DNA of 64,000 nt from Unio delphinus (Eukaryota > Mollusca > Bivalvia > Unionida > Unionidae), in assembly GCA_029339505.1 (NCBI GenBank), contig JAQISU010000070.1:1421501-1485500 (forward strand). Direction: 5' to 3'. A program made the translations under genes and the position numbers. Under the pieces are notes generated by a model, which did no database searches, was not told the DNA's origin, and saw nothing but the letters and a program-made list of their open reading frames with translations. Of this stretch, positions 48,401 to 60,400 are shown piece after piece. Positions within the stretch are counted from its first letter, which is position 1. Each line of letters opens with the position of its first letter.

Positions 48401-51400
48401 GACTTTGAGTGCCAAATATTAAAATTCTTTCCACACAGCCTGTAATAGATGTCGTGTGATGCTCCTCATGTCTTCATATTTGGAGGATTCACATATTTTT
48501 TGTTTCGTTTATTTTTTGCCTTTTTCTAATTTATCTGTGAAATTAATTAAAAAGAGATATTTTTGCTCTAATATACGCATAGACTAAAATAAAATATATT
48601 TTTGAATGCCAAACACCTTTAGACTGGTTCTCCATCAAATATAAATCAGAACTAAAAAATCTGCGCATACAGATTTAAATTAGAAAACCAGTCTGTTCTT
48701 TCCTCACTAAGCCATACTGATGCTAAAAATAGAAAACAAGGTCGAAAGTTTCTATAAACAGAACATGATACTGTTAGGAAAGTCCACAGACATGCATACT
48801 CTTATACTGTAGTTACATAGAAGCCATCTTTTCTAAAATATTGTCTGAGGGATTAATTGAATGTTAATAAAAATGAAAAAACAAATAATTTAGTTTTGGG
48901 GAAGGTGTATATACCGAAAAAGCGTAATCCATATACGGTTACGTGCAAGGCGTAATTTAGTGAAAACAGTGTAATAATTATGCCAAAAGCATAACAGTTG
49001 GCATGTATGTTAAACCCTGGAATGTCATCATGACGAAAGGCTAAAAGGGGCCAAAAGTCATGGATTTGTGGGACATTTAGGCCTTAACTGGGATCCAAGG
49101 GCAATGCCACATGGTAGGGAGTACTTTGAAGGCATCAAATTGGCTTTCGCTGAAAATAAGTCAAAAGATGCAAAGAATCAAGTAAAAGATGGGTGGAAAT
49201 TATGAGCATTATCCTCACCTTTGCAGAAATACAGTAACCTTTGCCAACTCACCTTTGCAGAAATACAGTAACCTTTGCCACCTCACCTATGCAAAAATAC
49301 AGTAACCTTTGCCACCTCACCTATGCAGAAATACAATAACCTTTGTCACCTCACCTTTGCAGAAATAGTTACCTTTGCCACCTCACCTTTGCAGAAATAA
49401 GTAACCTTTGCCACCTCACCTATGCAAAAATACAGTAACCTTTGCCACGTCATCTTTGCAGAAATACAGTAACCTCTGCCACCTAACCATTGCAGAAATA
49501 CAGTAACCTTTGACATAGCCATGTTTTCATTCAATACAGCATTAAGAAATCTGAATGTATAGGTATGCACATAGGTATGCATGCATTTAAGTGATGATTA
49601 AAAGTTCTAAAAATGTAAAGATATGTGTCAGTGAGACACTGGCATAGTATACACTCTTATCAAAAAGGCAGTGGACATTGACATGGTGTATTATCAAAAT
49701 GTCAGCGGGACACTGGCATGGTATATATTCTTGGCAAGGCGTTAGTGGGGCACTGGAATGTAGTGGGGCACTGGAATGGTATCCACTCATATCATGGTGT
49801 CAGTGGACACTGGCAACATATACACTCTTGTCAAGGTTCACCTTTCAGAAAGTAGATTTGGTCAGCTGTGCCTATTATATACATGATGATTGGCGCTTCA
49901 CCTAAATGTTATGTTTAAAAGCTTGTTTGTGGAGTTTGCACTATACATATATATTACCAAATGTATAGAGCAAGCAAATTTATATATTTCAAGGCATGGA
50001 ATTGAACCAGTTCAAGAGATGAAGAAAAAACTTGGACATCACAATAGTTATAAAGGTTGCTAATACTCTAAGCTCATAACTAAGTAACATAAAGAAGTAA
50101 AATCAAACAATTTCTTTATAAAAGTTATAAATGAAAATGTGTAAGAAGTTTACAGGATTATTATGTGAATCCAAAATAAGCCGAAAGAATAAAGTGTAAT
50201 AGAATGAAAAGTTCCATACAAATGTCAAAACCAGAAATGAACTGGTCCACTAAAAATCGTGACATTGGTCATAATGGCATTGTCTAGAACTACTCTGAAA
50301 ATTATTTCACAATAGTTCCAGAATAATATTATAGTCCAAAATATGAGCATTTTAAAAATCTCCATTGAACAGTCTCAAAAATTCCCCTCAAATAATATCC
50401 AAGTACAACATAAAGCATGTCTTCACATTACTTAGGAAAATAAACAATGACTTCAAAATAGGAATGAAAAATTGATTGATCAAATCTCACCTTCTAATAC
50501 AACTATATTTCACAACATACCCCCAAAATGATAGATCAATCAAATATATTCTAATATTTAAAAAATACCTATTCAATTGACTAGTCCAATAAGAATAAGC
50601 TTAATTCTCCTAAGATACCACCTGACCAACTCTCCAATGGGAAAAAAGGCTGAATCTCATACACATGTTTACTAATAAATCCATTATTTGTAACTATCAA
50701 GACATATGTAAGCATCTATTTATAGATCCTATTCAATTTTGCATTCTTATAATCTTAGAACAATCTGTACAATTTACAGCTATGAATAAAAATTACACAA
50801 AGTGGATACAATCATGTGCAAGGAGTTACAAAAATATGGATATACATAATAAACTGTACTGTTTGAAAATTAACCAATCCATTAGTTTATCAGGATTACA
50901 GATAGCCAATTGAATAGGCTGTTGTATAGTGAGGAACCACAGGAAACAAGTAAACTTCATTTAAGAAGAAAAGATACAGTACACTACACTCTACAACAGA
51001 AGTTGTCATTAACTATATAGAAATGAACTATACTCAGTCATGTGTATAATGGCAATTTTTTTAAAGGAATGGTGCACCCTCTTGAATTTCTATGCACCAC
51101 TAAGATAATGGCAATTCTTTTTATTAGAAAGGTGCACTTTCTTGAATTTCTGTGGACCGTTAAGCTAAGATTATCTTTATGTTAGGTTTACGTTAAGCTA
51201 AGATTAGGTTTATGTTAAGCTAAGATTAGGTTTATGTTAAACTAAGATTAGGTTTATGTTAAGCTAAGATTAGGTTTATGTTAAGCTACGATTAGGTTCA
51301 TGTTAAGCTAAGATTAGGTTTATGTTAAGCTACGATTAGATTCATGTTAAGCTAAGATTAGGTTTATGTTAAGCTAAGATTAGGTTTATGTTAAGCTAAG

Positions 51401-54400
51401 ATTAGGTTCATGTTAAGCTAAGATTAGGTTTATGTTAAGCTAAGATTAGGTTTATGTTAAGCTAAGATTAGGTTCATGTTAAGCTAAGATTAGGTTCATG
51501 TTAAGCTAAGATTAGGTTCATGTTAAGCTAAGATTAGGTTTATGTTAAGCTAAGATTTGGTTTATGTTAAGCTAATATTAGGTTTATGTTAAGCTAAGAT
51601 TAGGTTTATGTTAAGCTAAGATTTGGTTTATGTTAAGCTAAGATTAGGTTTATGTTAAGCTAAGATTAGGTTCATGTTAAGCTAAGATTAGGTTCATGTT
51701 AAGCTAAGATTAGGTTCATGTTAAGCTAAGATTAGTTTATGTTAAGCTAAGATTAGGTTTATGTTAAGCTAAGATTAGGTTCATGTTAAGCTAAGATTAG
51801 GTTTATGTTAAGCTAAGATTAGGTTTATGTTAAGCTAAGATTAGGTTTATGTTAAGCTAAGATTAGGTTTATGCTAAGCTAAGATTTGGTTTATGTTAAG
51901 CTAAGATTTGGTTTATGTTAACCCTTAAAGTGCTGCATTGTTTTGCAGTAAAAGGTCCCTCAGTGCTCAGTGTAAATACAGGTAAACTGACAAGTTACAA
52001 TTGTATTTCATCAGTTTTTTTGTTTGTTTTTGATGGAAAAGTTCAAATATATCTACGAAATGTTATATTCTTTAGTAGTCCAAACATGCACATGTTATGT
52101 CTGTCACAATGTTATATATAAATTGTGAAAATCACAGGTAAAGGCAAGGTGAAAGCTTTGCAAAAATCCACTCCATGAATGTCAGATGTATGTTTAAACC
52201 ACCAGTCAGCAATTAATGTTCATGAAAAACTATCACCTGTTATTTATTATAATATCATCAAACTGAGGTCCATATCTGGTGATTAAACCTCAGCTACGGC
52301 TTTATTTTTGTTCAATCATTGGGCTGATTTTGTGAAGAGTCACCTTAATTGTTCTCATTGTCTGACAGGTGTAAATTGCTTGGAATAGCTTGAAATCTAT
52401 CCCATACTTTTTTTTTTGCTGAAGTATGCGGTTGATATCACATCATCAATAGCCCATTAGGAATCGAGAACAGACATATGTATCAAACCCATTGTTTTAA
52501 TCGATGCGAAAACGTTTTAGATGCTCAGGTAAGACCGGCCGCCATTTCTTCAAGCGACTTTTTTCGTTCAAGTCTGCCCCATGAACTCTCTGATCTGCAT
52601 TACGATTTGTTTGATCTACTATCAGATGAAATAGCTCGTCATCTAAGAAAAAGTCTTCAATAGTCCGTAGGTTCATTTTTCACCATCTCGACATTTAATT
52701 TTGAATTACCAGTGAATTTGGGTTGACAGGCACGCCATTTTTTCACGTCAAGCGAGCATGTACATCCAACTCCAGTTCCACATAAATTTCTCGCTCAAAA
52801 TCATTCATGTGTATTTCCATCAATACCTCGCTTGCTCCAATAATGTCATTTTTCTCAAATTATTCAAAATCACTATTAGCATCACTATCAGAAGCGAATA
52901 TTTGTTGCAAGAAATCACCGTCGTATTCAGTGTCGGCCATTTTAGCTTTGCACATGTACCACGTGTTTAGAAGCGAGCATTTGTAAAATTACATCGTTAA
53001 TAATATAGTAAAGTACTGCAGAATGATCGTTCCGGGCCTTTTTAAACCAATCAAATATAGTTTTACAGGCATTTATGGCAAGATGAAGTTACAGAATGCG
53101 ATCAGTGTTGCTCACCTCTAGCGCGACAATTGTCGCGACACGCACTATGGGACCACAAACAACAGCGCGACTATAGTCGCGACATGCACTTTAAGGGTTA
53201 AGCTAAGATTTGGTTTATGTTAAGCTAAGATTAGGTTTGCTTTATGCTATCTATGCAAGTTTAACATGGATTTAATGTAAAACAGCAATCTAAAGTAAAG
53301 CTGTACTGATTCATCGTCCGTACTTATAATTGGGCTGATTATTAGAACAATTGGTATAATTGGAATCGACAGAAATAATCGGTGCCAATGTAAAATTTAA
53401 AAAAAAAACAAAAAACAACATATTTCCAAAATATAAATTCAATCATAACATTCATCTTGACATAGCTTTTAATTTTAAATCAGAATTAAATACAGTCCTA
53501 CCCGTTTATATTGACATCACTTATATCGACAAGCCGCCTATGTCGACAAAAAAAGTCCCAGTCCCTTGGTCTACTATTACTACCAAATTGTCATGCTTGT
53601 GTCGACGTCGAGATAAAAGATAAACGTACAGAAGCCCTTGGTGCCAGCTTGAACAAATCCTTTGTTTTCTAATCATTTATGTCGACAAGCTGCCAGTTCC
53701 AACCCATACTTTGTTCAACAATTAGCTGATCTTGCCGCCAGGTTATAATGTCGCGGTCGGATAAAAAACAAACAACGACCACCCTAGACTTTTGTTTGGC
53801 CCTATAAAGCTGGCCTCTCGCGGCAACTTAAATGAAGTGAAATCTTATCAATTCTAGCATTTTCCAAAGAATGCAGTAGTATAGCTAGGATTTTAAAACT
53901 AGGAGTTCAAGAGTACGACCAGTAAACGTTGCAGTCCCCTACCAGAAGCAAATTGGGATACCTGGAATGGCTATATTTTCATATGAGTAGAAACAGCGGT
54001 TGCCATAGAGTTTATTTTTCAAACTTCTTTACAGCACTGACATGTAGCCCTTGTTTGTCGATTAGAGTGAGAGCGAATTGTCAAGTCAAGATAAGGTCTT
54101 ATTCCAAGCACTAAGTTAGGCATCATACATGGTGTTCCTTGTGAAATGTCAGTTCTAGCAACTTCTAACACTGTTGAATTTCATTACGATATTCGTCAAT
54201 TAGCTGTTTAACCCTTCTTGTTAAAATTTGCAAACAGCATTTTGTCTAACTCTCAACATGTCTTGATTTTGAAGTCACAAGCACTACTTAGGTTGATACA
54301 CGTGGAAATGAAAAGAACATTATGAAGGCGAAAGTTATTCATTTAATGTACTCTTCTTATACACAAGTACATCAATGGGTCATTCTACCTTTCTAATCAG

Positions 54401-57400
54401 TCATTGTAAATATCAGCACATTTTCTCACCACTCTGCAGCTAGTCAAGTCTTTGATCTTGACGCCTCTCTTGTGGGTCATGTTCTTCAGATGTACACTTA
54501 TAATGACAACATGTGGGTCTTTCAGTCACTGAATTTTTTTATTGTAAACAGCTAAAATAATCAATTGATTAACACATTTTCCCACTCAACAGGTGGTCGA
54601 AGCAGGACTAGCAAGCCCTTAAATTTGCCGTCCAGCAAATTGATGCTTATTGAGAATTCATGTATACGTTATTGTCTGAATCCTAGATATAAAAAAGCAT
54701 CCAAATACGCATGATTACGCTTTTCCAAGACCTTTGAAAGTGATCGGTGATTAAAACAAGTTTATTTTGCTGTGAAAGTTTCGTTTTTAACTTTATTTAT
54801 ATTTACGATGGCTACCAACAGCAGTGTAAAACACAAATTAAATTTACAGTATCTGGAAACTAAATATCTGGCTGTTAAGGATGTTGAGGGCTGAACATCT
54901 CGCAAAGAGGTCTGTGGAACTTTTTTGTTTAAAAATAACACCCGTTCAGGAAGGATGAAAGCTGCTGAGTCTATAAAGAAAGACTACGTTGAAGGTAATT
55001 GTGCTCCCCAAAGGAAGAAGCAAAAGACTGCTACATTTGAAGCCACAAAATGGTTCAATGAAACATTTGCAAAAAAAACTTAGTGTGGAGAACTTCGCTG
55101 CAACAAGTGATTGGTTCAGTCGCTTTAATGTTCGTCATATCATCCGATACAAAAATATTTGTAGAGAATACATGTACTGTTGGCAGCTTTTCATTTCCAT
55201 GTGAATAGCACCATCCCCTTGTTAGCCTCAATAAGATGGGAAGAGACTGACCAAAATCAAGGCCAATTTAAGTACATGTACATGAAGCATGTAAAAAACA
55301 ACTATCCAACCATGTGCTAATGCCGACATTGAATATCATACTGTTTTTTGTATCAGGATTTGATCGGTGCAATATTTTATTGTGGATTTTATTACACAAA
55401 GGTAACCAGAATGTAATTTGTCAATATACAAGTGTATTTCACACTGATTCTCCCTTCATGTACTCAAAATGTCCATTTTTTTCTCAAAGTGTAAATGCTG
55501 CTCACTGACGACGGGTCACATTTTGCAGACGAATATTAACTTGTCTCTTTTAAATCAATGATAGTACTTTATAACAGTTTAATAACTGTTGGGTCACTGA
55601 AAGTTATTTTTTTAACTTGCCTATGTCTTAGGACATGGAAAAAATTATTGTTTCGTGTCCCAAGATTTACATTAGTTACAGTAGTTAACAAAAAGACCTA
55701 AAAACGGTAAAGTTTAGACATTGGTTCGCGGATAACCCGATGGCCCTGATTCCAGGCCTTTATGTTTTCCTAAATTATTCAGCTTATATGCGAGTATATA
55801 ATTTGATAATGAAATAGTTGGTCTCATAATTGGTATCGGCAATTTTAATAATCGGCTATACGTGGTATCGGCATAATCGACAAAAAGAGACATCAGTACA
55901 GCTCTAATATAAAGTGATTGCTGCCTTGCTTCATTTTTATTTTAGCAAGAAAACTAGTTTTGGGATAGGTAATGTTAGCGTGACATTCCAGAAGTAAATA
56001 AATGCAGTCATTAAATTTTCCAAGTTTCCAATGGTATTAATCAAACTGTTTACCACAGACATCTTAAGGTATTACAAAAATAGTCAAGTAACTAGAGTTT
56101 TCTATGAATATTGATACCTTTTTCTTCTTCTTTGATTGTCTGGAGTTCCAACTAAATTATTAAAAGTATTAATTTTATTTTCTTCAACAGACTTACCTGA
56201 GTTTTCCACAGTAAACATTGTCTATATTCCAGAGTAAAAATCCTACCATGTAGAAAATAAAGGCAGTGATAAACAGAGGTTTAGAACATTCCATTGTCCT
56301 GAAAGGAAACAAAGACATTTACAGGTTATAGCAATAATTCATTAAATTCTGAAAGTGTTTTAACTTGTATCCTTTTAACAAAGAGTTAATCAGATTGTAA
56401 TCAATTTTTTCTTAAACCTTTGCAAAGAGAAAACCAAACTGTAATCACTGATAACAACATATATATCTTGCAAAGAGTTAACTAGACTATAATCAATGAT
56501 AACATAACATAGATCCTTTTCCAAAGAGTTAACCTGACTGTAATCAATGAGTACATATATGTTTTGCAAAGAGTTAACCTGACTGTAATCAATGAGTACA
56601 TATATATCTTGCAAAGAGTTAACCTGACTGTAATCAATGAGTACATATATATCTTGCAAAGAGTTAACCTGACTGTAATCAATGAGTACATATATATCTT
56701 GCAAAGAGTTAACCTGACTGTAATCAATGAGTACATATATATCTTGCAAAGAGTTAACCTGACTGTAATCAATGAGTACATATATATCTTGCAAAGAGTT
56801 AACCTGACTGTAATCAATGAGTACATATATGTCTTGCAAAGAGTTAACCTGACTGTAATCAATGAGTACATATATGTCTTGCAAAGAGTTAACCTGACTG
56901 TAATCAATGAGTACATATATATCTTGCAAAGAGTTAACCTGACTGTAATCAATGAGTACATATATGTCTTGCAAAGAGTTAACGAGACTGTATGTAATCC
57001 ATGATTACATAAATCCCCTCTATGAAGCTTTTAATGGTCTCCAGCAAACAATTGAACAAAATAATCTGGTCAATAAGATGTTGGAAAATTTTCTAAACAA
57101 GTGCTTTTAGTTATGTTTAATCTTTACAGTTTTAGAAACTAACGTTTAATCAGCTGATGTACCCATTAAACTACATGCATGCATGCATACATAGATGTAA
57201 AAGGGTATACAAGACAATAAATAATTTTCTATAAAAGCAGAATTACTTGAGTTTGTATATAGCATATATTAGTATTTAAACAAAAATAAAAACATTGTTC
57301 TTGAAACCTAGTTCAGAAGCTATTTTCAATGCCAGGTATTACTGGATTAAAACACAGGCTGTCAGTGCTACATGACTTCCATGCTCCATACATCTTTATA

Positions 57401-60400
57401 TACTACTATGGCTGAGGTCTCATGAAAAACATGCAGCATGCAGTCCAATCATCAAATTCCAATACTCATTCAGAGTAAACCAACTGAGGGCAACTTATCA
57501 CACTATACAATGTATAGTCATTAATATAAAACATTTAGCATTACATATTTACTCCTCCATTCCATTTCTCAAAAAGCACTGTGTAAAGTTCTAAAGCAAT
57601 GCAATGTATGTTTATGACTTATTCAATTCATCAAAATTTATGCCTTAAACAGGACATTTTTTCAGAATACACACTAATCATAAAGATATCCTTCATGTGA
57701 GGAGGTCTCCCTCTCACATTATTATTGTGAGGAGGTCTCCCTCTCACATTATTATTACAGATTTACTTCTTATATTTGACTAGTCTTCAATTCTACTTAC
57801 AGCAACATGCGAACTGAAGCAAAAACCATGCACGCAACCATTAGACCATAAGCAATCTGTAAATATAAACACAGAACAAATTGTACTGTACTTGATATTT
57901 TATGTTAAGACTGCTTGTTGCAATGTTTTATCACTATCTTGCATAGAAACATCCATTGCTTTTGATAGTCTTCTTGACAAATCATTTATTATTATAGTTT
58001 AATATTTTATGAAAGTTTCATGAGTCGGTTAAACAAATACTATTCATTTTTGAGTCAGATTTTTCAGCTTTGAAGTCAAAAGAGGTAAAACAATTTTCTT
58101 GTTAATGGCAGCCTTTGATAACAATTCTTAGCAAATCAGACCAATTTTAACATAGCTTCAACAATTTTTCAGTCATAGCACTGTCTGGTAACTTACAGTG
58201 ACGTATAGCCACCCAGTCATATTATACTAACACCAGGTCTACCACTAACCTCTTAAGGCTGAGCACCAAGTGAGGAAGCTGCAAGTACCATTTATATAAA
58301 TCTTTGGTATGACTCAGCCTGGGTTCAAACCTGTGACCTCATAAATCAGAGGCTGAGGCTCTAACCACTTGGGCCACCATCAGAGTGATCAGATCATGTG
58401 TAATGATAATCTAGTACTTGTTATTAAGATGCTTTACCATTGCATTTATGCAAGAAAGTCAAACATTTTGATAACTTGGAACATAGTTATACTCTGCAAA
58501 GTGAATGAATTTGATTATTTCTGAAGTTTCTTGCTATGACTGCATATGAGCTGTATCCATTACTTCATGGGTTTATTTTTCTTTCTATTTTATTTGCACT
58601 TGCCTAACAGAGGGCAAATTTCAGCATTTCCCAAACATTTCTACCTGCCATGAGTGAAGAAAAAAAACCCTCAGAATGTAACTATACGTATACAACCATC
58701 AGTAACTGTGCCTTACATAATTATTTAATGTCAAAGATGCACGTGTTGCACACTTGTACAATTTTGAGTTGCACCATGTTCCATTCGGGTGCCCATTCAG
58801 AAGGTGCAAGAGTGCAACACACTCAAACACAAGCTGTTTATAGGAGCCCTTTCCACGCCTTGTTTCTTTTTCAATCATTGATTCCAATGTACCAACTTTC
58901 ATTGATTATCTCAATTCTGAGATTTACTTATTGATCTGTTTTCGTTCAAGCATAAGAGTGATCCTTGCGATTTTAATGTCTGGAAAACGTGTGAAAAATA
59001 AATTGCCAGCAACAACAGTAACTGAAAAAGGAAGGTTTATTTCTAAAAGAAGTTTAACAAATCAAATTTTGATCGATGTACATGAAGGTTCTCTCTAGCA
59101 TTTATCTATGTCATAAGTTCAGGCTGAGCTGTGTATGATGAAACAGGAAGCAGATGTTTATTAGCTTTTTCGTGCTCTTGCATTTCATGGGTGTCTCCAT
59201 GCCCAATAGCGAAATCATGTTACACACTTTTCAAAACGTCAAGTTTTCTCCTTTTCTGTTGTTTTCACAAATCTTTAAAAGAGGGCACAACTGTCTTTCC
59301 AGTTGTTTCCTTCTATTTTTCCTGGAGAAAATTCTGAATATTCCGCTTTCCTATTTAACATGAATCAGAATATTATGATGACGAGATACAGCAACAGCGG
59401 TTACTATTGCAAAATCCAATATGGCGGATAATGACAGGCATGTTAGCCTCGATTTCGAATGAACCAATCGTATCGTAGAACTTTATTCGTATATACATGT
59501 GCTATATTCTGTCAAAATAGAACCGGGAACACATTCTAAACTGACAATTCCAAAGAAATTTTACTATTATTTTTTTTTAATTAGAAAACGTATTTTTTGC
59601 CAAAAAACACACCCGTATTCAGGTCCAATATACGGGACAAATACGGAAAAAACGGGACAGTTGGCAGTTGTGGTAAATATGTAACATGTCTATGACATAT
59701 TATTTCAACCACATCCAGTATATCCTGTGATTAAATTCATGCTTTATTTTTAGAACATAATTTTTACAATTATTTTTCTAAAAGATTATTCTCATCTATG
59801 AAGAGATAATATGAATTCTGGAATTGTTAAAATGAATTGTGAACAAACAAAAAGGGCATGAACAAACAAAAGGGCATAAAAAAGACATTCAACCAGTAAC
59901 TATAAAGATCTTGTGACATGCCAGAAGGGAAATAAAAATATGGAAACTTTAGTTTGCAGTTACCTCATGAAAGACAGTGTTATTTGTTGTCATGTATATC
60001 TGAAAATAAAAAGGGGTAAAATAAGTTGTTAGTATACATCTATGCCTGTTTTTGCTTATATGGAAAATAAGATATACTACTTATAACCCTTCTTGAAACT
60101 AGTTCTTCTGCCAAGAAAAGTGAATTCTAAAGACAGTCTTGATGCAGAGGTCTTCAAAAATATAAGATGATCCATGCATAAAAATGTGGTATTTCATATG
60201 AGTTGGTCTTTCGAAAACATTCAGCTTGTATTATATTTTTTTTGCTGTTTAGTACTCATGTTACCTGACATTTGACCATCTTTGAAGGTGGGAACAGGAA
60301 TATATCAGACAATGGCAGTTTTTTTTCTTTTTGAAAAATGTACCAGAAACAATAGTTTTGTGGAGTGTACGACACAAATGTAAGTTGTCAACATACAAGT

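Larger units (their letters stand above)
51922..53197. mobile_element. piggyBac-type DNA transposon, TTAA target
   Basis: Ends CCCTTAAAGTGC and the complement GCACTTTAAGGG are perfect 12-bp terminal inverted repeats, and TTAA lies outside both (51918-51921 and 53198-53201). It is inserted at the TTAA inside a unit of the 22-bp satellite, so the array is its pre-insertion context. A broken piggyBac transposase N-terminal part is on the minus strand. Total 1,276 bp is shorter than an autonomous element, so it is internally deleted. Confidence 0.92.
53296..55906. mobile_element. hAT-type element, second copy, with near-perfect TSD
   Basis: Left end TAAAGCTGTACTGATTCATC and right end complement TAGAGCTGTACTGATGTCTC match the ends of 28594-30307. 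Flanks ATCTAAAG (53288-53295) and ATATAAAG (55907-55914) differ at one base, consistent with an aged 8-bp target duplication. Ends again carry ATAATCGG-type words. The interior differs from the other copy and holds a pogo/Tigger-like remnant. Confidence 0.82.

Noticed and set aside
51168..51921. Telomere-like array because units contain GATTAGG
   Set aside because: The 22-bp unit does not consist of TTAGGG repeats and is intronic; the match is a short coincidence.
52478..52663. Plus-strand 61-codon frame in the piggyBac element
   Set aside because: Shadow of the minus-strand piggyBac transposase segment DFFLDDELFHLIV.
56390..57004. Open frames of 146-194 codons
   Set aside because: Products of the 45-bp minisatellite, open on both strands at once.
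58699..58934. Overlapping open frames on both strands as a small gene
   Set aside because: No motif, no splice-phase fit with the ceramidase gene and no conservation evidence.
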